Notes under the pieces: model-generated
Seen by the model: the letters and a program-made list of their open reading frames with translations, nothing else
Database searches by the model: none
What the model was told of the DNA's origin: nothing
Program-made: the position numbers and the translations under genes
Part shown: piece after piece, positions 60,101 through 64,000 of the stretch
Layout of the letters: the number at the start of each line of letters is the position of its first letter
How positions within the stretch are numbered: the first letter of the stretch is position 1
NCBI GenBank assembly: GCA_037976565.1
Contig: CP137668.1
Location: 22,668,251 to 22,732,250 of the forward strand
DNA length: 64,000 nucleotides
Direction of reading: 5' to 3'
From: Mesocentrotus franciscanus
Taxonomy: Eukaryota; Echinodermata; Echinoidea; Camarodonta; Strongylocentrotidae

Positions 60101-61009
60101 AAGTGGAGAGACAAAGAGAGAAAAGAGGGAGAACTCATATATGGCTGACATATAAAAAGGAGACACATGAAATACGTTTCAAACAAACAAATGACATGCA
60201 GATAGGGACTACACTGTAATTAACACGTGAACCGAATGACAAATATTGTCTTTTATTTGCAAAATTTAACAAGGGTATTTTTTTCGGGCAAAATTTCAAT
60301 GATAGAGAGAAATTATTATCTATTTCAAAGTTTCAATATAAAGTTTGGCTTCTGATTGGAACTATGTCATTTTTGGAATGTTTACATATATAAAGCCCAC
60401 CACAAGAGGGCAGTAAATATCATGCGCGAACTTTGGTCACACTTTTGACAGACGTCGGTAGTGGTAAGCCTTCCGATTTTCTCGTCTTATCATTGGTTTG
60501 AAGTCAATACAGCCTTGGAATGTTATATAATCTGATTATATGATAAATTACGATTCTTATGACATATGGAACATGATATATGTTGATCTGGATATTTTGT
60601 AATGTGCAAGAAAAGAAAAATATCCGCGAACTTTGGTCACCCCTTCATACTACTAGTACTAGTAGTAGTAGTAGATCTACATGTATGATGTAGATCTAGA
60701 TCTAATCATCTACTTTAAGTTCTTTTTCTGTGTTTGTTGTGACTGTGCTGAAAGGGCACAGTTAAACAATTGTTACGGTAAGGTTTCCTTTAGCCTTAGG
60801 CATTCAACTTAACACTTATAACAGCAGCAAAAACAAAAATCAACACAACAGATACAACAACAACAACAGCACCAACAAAAAACCACACACAATTATTAAC
60901 AGGCGGGACCGTCCTCAAAGACGGGGCCGCAAAACTAAAGCTTTACCTCAAAAAGGGCACTAATCCGGTGCCTGTCCAGGTAATTTTGAACCTTTTGCGG
61001 ACCCGCCAT
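32959..61009 (-). CDS. C8orf34-like: C8orf34-like protein, 17 coding exons (gene span)
   Basis: Joined minus-strand exons: 61009-60947, 57995-57901, 57481-57256, 56371-56306, 53055-52963, 49846-49772, 47913-47755, 46084-46062, 44734-44574, 43808-43642, 43056-42998, 41612-41551, 37420-37279, 36859-36832, 35764-35716, 34622-34484, 33048-32959. All introns are GT-AG and every phase agrees, provided one base is restored in exon 2; the product is then 565 residues. Residues ~6-45 form an RIIa-like dimerisation/docking domain ([15 protein letters not shown], then LMARLI, then QEPVPYLI). The middle is Ser/Pro/Lys-rich and disordered-looking with RGYERPW (~residue 162), and a CxxC motif follows in VGVCSRCA (~410). 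As I recall it, human C8orf34 has LFEELMTKLI, a P-W motif after a Tyr, and ICSRCA at matching places. The role is unknown; the docking fold suggests binding to AKAP-like helices. The C-terminus DDDSSV fits a class I PDZ ligand. Confidence 0.85.
33845..34124. repeat. 70-bp tandem repeat, 4 near-perfect copies
   Basis: Unit gaaacttttgtgaatctcac ... gtttgatttgtg, starting at 33,845, 33,915, 33,985 and 34,055, exactly 70 bp apart with single substitutions. It sits in the last intron of the C8orf34-like gene. Confidence 0.95.
34484..34622 (-). CDS. C8orf34-like exon 16
   Basis: Acceptor ccaatttag|CCAAGC, donor CAGAG|GTAAGC, 139 bp. It encodes [16 protein letters not shown] and a Ser-rich stretch ending [13 protein letters not shown]. 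Low-complexity, probably disordered. Confidence 0.8.
34790..34905. mobile_element. SINE body fragment
   Basis: The segment gacaaatgtagtttaatgtc with ttgccag matches the body of the SINE at 5,237-5,527 (gcaaatgtagattaatgtct). The tRNA head is missing. Confidence 0.45.
35333..35642. mobile_element. Fold-back element with ~128-bp arms
   Basis: Left arm 35,333-35,460 (starting tgacgtcatcaaaaatctat) and right arm 35,516-35,642 are near-perfect inverted copies around a 55-bp centre containing gagccagagcaatataacac. A single-arm relative lies at 54,262-54,470. Open frames across both arms are mirror artefacts. Confidence 0.9.
35716..35764 (-). CDS. C8orf34-like exon 15
   Basis: Acceptor gttttaatag|ATGATG, donor ACATGA|GTGAGT, 49 bp. 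It encodes [17 protein letters not shown] with its split codons. A fold-back repeat (35,333-35,642) lies in the following intron, ~75 bp away. Confidence 0.75.
36832..36859 (-). CDS. C8orf34-like exon 14, 28-nt microexon
   Basis: Acceptor tatataacag|AGACCA, donor CCACAG|GTTAGT, 28 bp, phase 0 in and 1 out. It encodes RPMAWEGTT and joins both neighbours in frame. Confidence 0.75.
37279..37420 (-). CDS. C8orf34-like exon 13
   Basis: Acceptor ttgttgtag|TGTAAC, donor GACCC|GTAAGTA, 142 bp. It encodes [20 protein letters not shown] and a Ser-rich segment ([15 protein letters not shown]). The intron before it is ~4.1 kb and contains pearl-like element B and three MITEs. Confidence 0.85.
37640..38535. 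mobile_element. Pearl/HINE-like element B with three ~180-bp core units
   Basis: Three core units each contain tgatacttgataaccctt, an aagtttcat segment and a DR1-like motif. Units one and three have a perfect TGACCTTTGACCT (37,934 and 38,300); the middle has TGACATTTGACCT (38,114). A gacgccgac repeat (38,453-38,480) and a terminal hairpin follow (tgtctcgc 38,501-38,508; gcgagaca 38,523-38,530). The left boundary is approximate. It lies in intron 12 of the C8orf34-like gene. Confidence 0.7.
39106..39255. mobile_element. GGGCCCTGTTTCAT-type MITE, copy 1
   Basis: The ends are agggcgatgtttcataaaag and acaagttttatgaaacaggg plus ccc; ~150 bp. The family recurs at 40,129-40,576, 41,213-41,396 and 63,767-63,914. 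Confidence 0.8.
40129..40576. mobile_element. GGCCCTGTTGCAT-type MITE interrupted by a TTAA element
   Basis: The left end ggccctgttgcataaaactt is matched by aattttatgcaaca near 40,560-40,574. The two halves are separated by the insertion at 40,258-40,555. Confidence 0.6.
40258..40555. mobile_element. TTAA-bounded MITE, 298 bp
   Basis: TTAA plus ctcatatcctgccataa at the left and ttatggcaggataagag plus TTAA at the right form the inverted ends. The interior has GC-richer symmetric pieces (gcgcgctatcaattgg). The 87-codon open frame inside it is not a gene. Confidence 0.8.
40612..41048. mobile_element. Two adjacent inverted-repeat elements
   Basis: The first has acaaatatacactgtcttga inverted as aggcagtatatatttgt, with an inner pair (ctatgggcccaaggtgac versus gtcaccaagggaccatag). 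The second has tatatacttcattcatg near 40,765 inverted as atgaatgaagtatata near 41,027-41,042, and an inner palindrome around ccgtaaatagtactttt (40,903-40,965). Non-coding. Confidence 0.6.
41213..41396. mobile_element. GGGCCCTGTTTCAT-type MITE, copy 3
   Basis: The ends are agggccctgtttcatgaaac and gttttatgaaacagggccc. The interior includes a doubled ataagctactgaa segment. Confidence 0.85.
41551..41612 (-). CDS. C8orf34-like exon 12 (CxxC motif)
   Basis: Acceptor aaatatttag|GTCCGT, donor GCAAA|GTAAGT, 62 bp. It encodes [20 protein letters not shown]. The APQ-KV-...-CSRCA pattern matches my recollection of vertebrate C8orf34 (PQAKV...ICSRCA) and was the decisive clue to identity. Confidence 0.85.
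41880..42025. repeat. TTTA-rich tetranucleotide region
   Basis: Imperfect (TTTA)n/(TATT)n units. The Phe/Ile/Leu-rich frame through it is an artefact. Confidence 0.75.
42171..42979. mobile_element. Pearl/HINE-like element A2 with four core units
   Basis: Inverted relative of the 29,995-31,562 element. It begins aacaagtcaacgcaaagcgt, has four core units with a perfect TGACCTTTGACCT in units two and three (42,485 and 42,625), then (ACGG)n at 42,898-42,920 and a hairpin (tatcccct 42,944-42,951; aggggata 42,967-42,974). It ends ~18 bp from exon 11 of the C8orf34-like gene. Confidence 0.8.
42998..43056 (-). CDS. C8orf34-like exon 11
   Basis: Acceptor ttaattatacag|AAGATG, donor AAAAAG|GTTAGTG, 59 bp. 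It encodes [20 protein letters not shown]. The repeat element at 42,171-42,979 begins ~18 bp past its 3' splice boundary. Confidence 0.8.
43345..43480. repeat. ATC/CAT-rich microsatellite region
   Basis: Scattered (ATC)n units in the intron between exons 10 and 11. Confidence 0.75.
43642..43808 (-). CDS. C8orf34-like exon 10
   Basis: Acceptor ttgtttgtacag|AGAGCA, donor CTTG|GTAAGA, 167 bp. It encodes the charged helix [20 protein letters not shown] with [18 protein letters not shown] following, a likely coiled coil, then an acidic tail. Confidence 0.85.
44574..44734 (-). CDS. C8orf34-like exon 9
   Basis: Acceptor ctctgccctgtag|GACCCG, donor AAAGT|GTAAGC, 161 bp. It encodes the Pro-rich [18 protein letters not shown] and then an acidic helical part ([20 protein letters not shown]). 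The donor at GT|GTAAGC is favoured over AAA|GTGTAA because only it joins in phase. Confidence 0.85.
44985..45377. mobile_element. TTAA-bounded MITE, copy 2
   Basis: TTAA at 44,985 and 45,374. The ends ttaaagagaaggttgagttc and gaactcagctttatctttaa are imperfect inverted repeats. The interior matches 8,798-9,191, so the family is dispersed. Confidence 0.75.
46062..46084 (-). CDS. C8orf34-like exon 8, 23-nt microexon
   Basis: Acceptor tccttctag|CTTCAC, donor ACATG|GTAAGTG. Only 23 bp, but it repairs the phase between exon 7 (1 out) and exon 9 (0 in) exactly and encodes ASQAWVDM. Canonical sites on both sides and phase fit make it credible. Confidence 0.7.
47755..47913 (-). CDS. C8orf34-like exon 7
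   Basis: Acceptor cattgctcag|CCCGAA, donor CCCAG|GTACTG, 159 bp. It encodes [20 protein letters not shown], an acidic stretch with IDVDQIFEM, and [14 protein letters not shown]. Rich in Ser, Glu and Thr. Confidence 0.8.
48156..48825. mobile_element. Possible TIR element in intron 6
   Basis: ggtggattcacaatccacag plus cgc at the left and gcgctgtaaattgttaatcc plus acc at the right are imperfect inverted ends. The interior repeats segments such as gtgaccatt and ttttggcca. Tentative. Confidence 0.4.
49110..49320. repeat. GGTGGT/GATGGT-rich minisatellite
   Basis: Degenerate units of ggtggtag, aggatggt and gtggtgtt type. Confidence 0.7.
49772..49846 (-). CDS. C8orf34-like exon 6
   Basis: Acceptor tttttccttag|AGAGTA, donor GACAG|GTGTAAG, 75 bp, phase 1 in and out. 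It encodes [20 protein letters not shown] then DDPVT. There is a long pyrimidine tract at the acceptor. Confidence 0.8.
51028..51202. repeat. Long (AT)n/(TA)n microsatellite
   Basis: Three alternating TA blocks, two separated by aaaagtgtgagaa duplicates. The Tyr/Ile frame is an artefact. Confidence 0.97.
51640..52080. mobile_element. Pearl/HINE-like element C with two full core units
   Basis: Core units (period ~142 bp) contain aatttcagaaattgacctct then gtgacctttgtcccc or gtgacctttgcccc, a half-degenerate DR1. A partial third unit is followed by (ACGG)n at 51,996-52,020 and a terminal hairpin (atgcctcc 52,039-52,046; ggaggcat 52,070-52,077). The 137-codon frame starting at 51,829 runs through the repeat and is not a gene. 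Confidence 0.7.
52470..52820. repeat. ~330-bp dispersed repeat (pair with 21,165-21,490)
   Basis: Same block as at 21,165, with an extra ~30-bp insertion (gtgcttaacacaggtcacta). It lies in intron 5 of the C8orf34-like gene. Confidence 0.8.
52963..53055 (-). CDS. C8orf34-like exon 5
   Basis: Acceptor cactttag|ATGTTA, donor AAAAG|GTGAGT, 93 bp. It encodes [20 protein letters not shown] and a following Lys/Gln-rich part. The (S/G)Y-(E/D)-(R/K)-PW pattern followed by an Asn and basic residues matches my recollection of vertebrate C8orf34. The other two frames are closed. Confidence 0.85.
54006..54235 (-). mobile_element. CTGGATCCGCCACTG repeat, reverse copy
   Basis: It begins cagtggcggatccaggggcg and includes gggaaggg-type T/A-run segments (acccttcccgtaggaaaaat). 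Same family as 1-82 and 23,880-24,147. Confidence 0.75.
54236..54472. mobile_element. Half copy of the 35,333 fold-back element plus small palindrome
   Basis: 54,262-54,470 matches the right arm and centre of the 35,333-35,642 element. Just before it, ggaattcagtgtttaattgc and ctctggctc form a hairpin with gagccagagcaatataacac and tgagttccc. Confidence 0.8.
56306..56371 (-). CDS. C8orf34-like exon 4
   Basis: Acceptor ttcttttag|CTGCTC, donor AAGC|GTAAGT, 66 bp. It encodes [20 protein letters not shown], consistent with exon 3 and exon 5 phases. Confidence 0.75.
57256..57481 (-). CDS. C8orf34-like exon 3
   Basis: Acceptor gttccag|GAAAAT, donor AGTA|GTAAGT, 226 bp, phase 0 in and 1 out. It encodes a basic Ser/Thr/Pro-rich segment with repeated short motifs ([27 protein letters not shown]). 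An antisense open frame of 122 codons here is a shadow. Confidence 0.85.
57901..57995 (-). CDS. C8orf34-like exon 2 (frameshifted)
   Basis: Acceptor ttcactacag|GAC, donor CCA|GTATG. It starts in phase 0 as [10 protein letters not shown], but the conserved continuation [15 protein letters not shown] is in another frame. The exon is 95 bp where 96 are needed. One missing base lies in the AAAAACACCC stretch (plus 57,965-57,974). Read as it stands, the protein would stop at TGA 57,450-57,448 in exon 3. Confidence 0.85.
58660..59060. mobile_element. AAGCAGAA-type interspersed repeat
   Basis: tcttgataggaaactactct, aagcagaaaaatcag, atgaaatcgta and gagaaagttatgaatttttg match the layout of the repeats at 2,036 and 3,058. 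It lies in intron 1 of the C8orf34-like gene. A 90-codon minus-strand frame across 58,842-59,114 is not accepted as an exon. Confidence 0.5.
59698..59750. repeat. (ACT)n/(AGT)n microsatellite
   Basis: tactactactactag units in both orientations, mirrored by a similar block at 60,645-60,676 on the other side of the 59,759-60,640 element. Confidence 0.85.
59759..60640. mobile_element. TIR element in intron 1 (GTGACCAAAGTTCGCG ends)
   Basis: gtgaccaaagttcgcg at 59,759-59,774 (with a second copy directly after) is inverted as cgcgaactttggtcac near 60,423-60,438 and 60,625-60,640. No transposase frame is visible. Confidence 0.65.
60645..60676. repeat. (AGT)n microsatellite
   Basis: catactactagtactagtag and further agtag units, mirror of the block at 59,698. 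Confidence 0.85.
60947..61009 (-). CDS. C8orf34-like exon 1 (start codon)
   Basis: The ATG at 61,009 sits in gaactATGGCGGG, a good initiation context. It encodes 21 residues ending [14 protein letters not shown], the first helix of the docking domain, and leaves at GAG|GTAAAG in phase 0. The next intron is ~2.95 kb and contains the 59,759-60,640 element. Confidence 0.85.
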
Positions 61010-61396
61010 AGTTCTGCAGATAAAAGCCTACTTTATTAGGCTTCCAAAGTGTAACAATCTCCAATTAAAAGTTAAGTTAATTGCTTCTCAAATAATCCCA
61101 TAAAAGTAATCCGATAGGCGATACGAATAATTCGCAAAAGGGATATCGGTATTATCGTGATCGCGTAAACTCATTTTTACATAGGTTCCAATTCATGGGT
61201 GTTAGATGCTAAAGGTGTTTATTTTCTCATGTATATTCAATATGTTAATTTTGAAGTGATTACTTTAAAATACACTAAAATATAATGATGTTGATTTTTT
61301 TTCTCTTCATAGGAGTTGTATGGAAAGTACCTTCAATTATACTATGTGATTATCAATTTTTGTTGCATGCTTATCAAATAACACCTGTGAATGATG

Positions 61397-61421
61397 TTTT
61401 TTTTTTTTTTTTTTTTTTTTG
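61397..61421. repeat. Poly-T run
   Basis: Uninterrupted T-run of about 25 bases in the intergenic region between the two divergent genes. Confidence 0.95.
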
Positions 61422-61639
61422 TTAGGCTTCGTCAAACTGTTTTGTGTTTTTACTTGGGGAGGGGGGTTATTACGATAATTATTCATTCATTCTTGATTTG
61501 AGTTGTGTATATTGTGTACTTTATAAGTTATATTGTAATTTGAAATAAGTTGTATTTTGAACAATTTTTATTGAATCATTTTGAATGAATACAATAAAGA
61601 ATATTTAAAAAAAGTAATAGTGATATGTGATATTTAATT

Positions 61640-62000
61640 GTAAAGAACAATAACAGAAGTTTAGAAGAGATTGTGTTAAGTAAACTGCAACATATTATCT
61701 TCAATATCACTGACCACTCAGCAACGGAACTTGCCATTTAATGTAACTCTTCTACTAATTTTGCAACAAAAGAAGGTTATTGTAATAGTTTGTGTAATGA
61801 TGATGAAATTTATATGTTAAACAGAAGAAATAGTACGCCTGATTTAATTCATCTAAAGAAATAACTATATAGAAGTAGAATATTATGGGATTATATAAAA
61901 ATGGAACTTTACAAGGAAATATTGTAAGAAAAAAGCCAGGGAAAAAAGGAATGAGATAGTTGGTTTGGAAGAAGAAATTTAAAAACTAGAGAAATTAATT
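61640..62000 (+). mobile_element. Degenerate L1-type non-LTR fragment
   Basis: Broken frames near 61,870-62,000 read RSRILWDYIKMELYKEIL and, after a frameshift, KKKAREKRNEIVGLEEEI followed by a stop and KLEKLIK. This resembles the charged linker between endonuclease and reverse transcriptase in L1-clade ORF2. Stops and frameshifts show it is dead. Confidence 0.45.
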
Positions 62001-62014
62001 AAGATAACTCCGAC

Positions 62015-62245
62015 CAAGGGCGGATCCAGCCGGCGGCAAGGGAGGGGGCCGAAAAAGGGGCCCACTTCGTGCCAAAATTTGAAAACCGTGCCGACCGATT
62101 TTCTGCTCAGTGGAGGGGTGGGGGTAGTGAGCACAATTTTTTTGTTTGGCCTCCGAAAATTGAAAAACAGGTAAAACACCCTTTTTTGAAAAAAAATGAA
62201 GATGGGCCCCCTCCCCTGGCGCTCAAGGGGTGGTGGTAAAAAATG
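62015..62245 (-). mobile_element. CTGGATCCGCCACTG-family repeat, reverse copy
   Basis: It contains gggcggatccagc, the gaaaaacaggtaaaacaccc segment, and ccctggcgctcaaggggtgg, as in the copies at 54,006 and 23,880. Confidence 0.7.
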
Positions 62246-62259
62246 TCGAATTATTCAGC

Positions 62260-62438
62260 TAGGCGAGCTAGCTCAGTTTCAACCATTGCGCAATGTATTT
62301 GCAATTCGTCGATCCGCGGCGCGGCGTATACGTTATATCTAGTACAACCGGTCAACTTCTCAGTGTTAGTGCCATATCATTACTGCACTGCATTTGAACT
62401 TTTTAGGTAAGGTAAGAACGTAAGCCCCTCTGTGAGAT
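62260..62438 (+). promoter_or_regulatory. Probable promoter/5' UTR of the divergent gene
   Basis: Local CpG enrichment (gatccgcggcgcggcgtata) just upstream of the start codon, unlike the surrounding AT-rich DNA. A tttttag|gtaag string at 62,401-62,411 could be a leader splice acceptor. No TATA box is convincing. Confidence 0.4.
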
Positions 62439-62736
62439 ATGGCTGAGGAAAACAAAGTTGTCGTTGAAGCAGTAATTGAACACAGTGACAGTGTCAGTGG
62501 TGAAAACGCCGTGACAGCATCGAAAAAGGAGGCTGAAAACGGCGAAATGGAGACTGGGAAAGAGCATGCAGAGGCGACCGCCGATTCTACGGGAGCGAAG
62601 GATGATGATGCGGCTACGGCGGGCGCTGGATCTGGAGATTATTCTGAAGAGCAGTTGCACGTTTATGCTGGGCATGAAAAGGGAAACTATCCTCTATACG
62701 AAGATAACGGACCAGCCGATGGCGATAACTACGAAT
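62439..62736 (+). CDS. First coding exon of a divergent gene, acidic N-terminus (partial)
   Basis: The ATG at 62,439 lies in gatATGGCTGAGG, a good initiation context. The exon encodes 99 residues plus one base and ends at the donor GAAT|GTAAGG. The product begins MAEENKVVVEAVIE, is rich in Glu, Ala, Asp and Gly, and ends SEEQLHVYAGHEKGNYPLYE then DNGPADGDNYE. It has no signal peptide or membrane segment. Upstream (62,300-62,400) is CpG-richer, fitting a promoter. Acidic Ala/Gly-rich starts occur in several nuclear RNA-binding proteins, but I do not recognise this one. I found no second exon before the window ends. Confidence 0.65.
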
Positions 62737-62813
62737 GTAAGGGCCTTTAATATTACCCTGATTACTAGACCTCTATCTATTGTGTATTGGATAGCCAGGC
62801 TAGTCGAAGATTT

Positions 62814-63250
62814 CTGTCTCTTTCGTTCGTTAGCCTCTGATTTGGGTAGGGTCGGCTCCTCTCTTTAGAGACAGAAGCCGACCATAGCGGCTGCATTGCA
62901 AACTAATGCCCGCGTCCGAGCAGTAAACTTATGCCCAAAATACTACATTTTACCCGATGCATACCGATGCATTTATTATTGTTAATTAGGCCTAGGCTAA
63001 ACTACATCGGTTCCACTTACCAGATTGACTGTATGATGCCTTTAAGGGTCTTTTTTCTGGATTTTCATCGCCGAAAATGAGCTCCGTGTTGAAATTCTTG
63101 CAGCCGTATTTTAAACTGTTACTGCGCATGAAGGAAGATGACACGGTTACGCGGGCATTAGTTTGCAATGCAGCCGCTATGGTCGGCTTCTGTCTCTAAA
63201 GAGAGGAGCCGACCCTACCCAAATCAGAGGCTAACGAACGAAAGAGACAG
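62814..63250. mobile_element. Fold-back element with perfect 102-bp arms
   Basis: Arm 62,814-62,915 (ctgtctctttcgttcgttag ... gcccgcgt) is repeated in inverse at 63,149-63,250 without a mismatch by my reading. The 233-bp centre has no coding content. Imperfect symmetry continues outside (aggctag). It lies in the first intron of the 62,439 gene. Confidence 0.9.
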
Positions 63251-63766
63251 ACATTTTCGGTCTAGGCTAGCCTAGGCTAGGTGATATTGAAAATGATTGA
63301 TGTCACCTAACCTATAAATATTGGGCACCCAGGCCATACCCCTGTGGCTGTGCTGTTTGAAGAGTGATTAAAAAATTTAAAAAAGCGTTTGTAATCACTC
63401 CGTTCCTGCATCCGACAAGCCTAAGAAATATACACCATTTAAAAACAGATATTCTCACCTTTCATATGATGCCATAATTATGATGGAAGGATCTTCTTCT
63501 TGGTTGTTCCCTCCACTATTTTGGAGATTCCTGGAGTAAGTAGAGTAAACGTGTCGATCCAACTGGTTAGGAGCTTTGGATAGCATCATGCATCGACTGA
63601 GCAGGCACAATTTGTAATTGGAAAGGCACATTGATATTTGTTCAGCTGCCTCATTCATTTCTTCTTCTGATGAAAATCTTCAAAGTGCTATGCAGCCTAT
63701 CACAAAGATCTGTAGAAAGATTACCAGTTTTGTATACCAGTTTTGTATGCAGGCACACTAAACACC

Positions 63767-63914
63767 AGGGGCATTTCACAAAGCCTTTTTTCAATGACAA
63801 ATGAGAAAAATCAGTGACAAATCTGCTGATAACCAATCAAAAGCAAGGATTTCACTAGCTTATAACAAAAACTGTCATTTGTCACTGATGACAAGTTTTG
63901 TGAAATGGGGCCCA
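63767..63914. mobile_element. GGGCCCCATTTCAC-type MITE
   Basis: The ends are ccaggggcatttcacaaagc and acaagttttgtgaaatgggg plus ccc. The interior is of the same kind as the 39,106 and 41,213 elements (aaccaatcaaaagcaaggat, cttataacaaaaactgtcat). Confidence 0.8.
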
Positions 63915-64000
63915 GGTTTACTCCTTACTCTTTGGGAGAAGTGCAGCATATTTCCTACAACAAGATGTCATTGTGCTGCTTACTCAGTCATGTATGATCT

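Overview
This is a stretch of AT-rich, repeat-dense animal nuclear DNA. Intron-split genes with GT-AG junctions, a tRNA-derived SINE, non-LTR retrotransposon tails, many short inverted-repeat elements and an intronless rhodopsin-type receptor show this. The repeat styles (GGGCCCTGTTTCATGAAAC-type MITEs, CTGGATCCGCCACTG-type repeats, cores with ACGG microsatellites) suggest a marine deuterostome, most likely an echinoderm and probably a sea urchin. The species is inference only.

Layout. 1-24.7 kb: no convincing host gene. It holds nested MITEs, a SINE, non-LTR 3' ends, minisatellites, GA/CT microsatellites and G/C-rich arrays. 24.93-25.95 kb (minus): a single-exon class A GPCR split by one missing base. 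26-32.9 kb: repeats and unassigned DNA, including a 1.6 kb element with nine ~145-bp tandem units. 32.96-61.01 kb (minus): a 17-exon gene rebuilt exon by exon from splice sites and phase; it encodes ~565 residues and is a homologue of human C8orf34 (an RIIa-like docking-domain protein). 62.44-62.74 kb (plus): the first coding exon of a divergent gene with an acidic, Ala/Glu-rich N-terminus; the rest lies beyond a fold-back-bearing intron or outside the window.

Main observations. (1) Three repeat families with unrelated sequences share one build and polarity: tandem core units carrying a nuclear-receptor DR1 motif (TGACCTTTGACCT), then a CGG-rich (usually ACGG) microsatellite, then an 8-bp-stem hairpin. 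The build resembles pearl/HINE (Helitron-related) elements; the shared DR1 is the notable part. (2) Both recognisable genes need exactly one extra base to read through, in each case next to a short run. This points to consensus deletions in the assembly or to polymorphic lesions. (3) Five TTAA-bounded TIR elements, a MULE-like element with a perfect 9-bp target duplication, and a perfect 102-bp fold-back record recent DNA-transposon activity.
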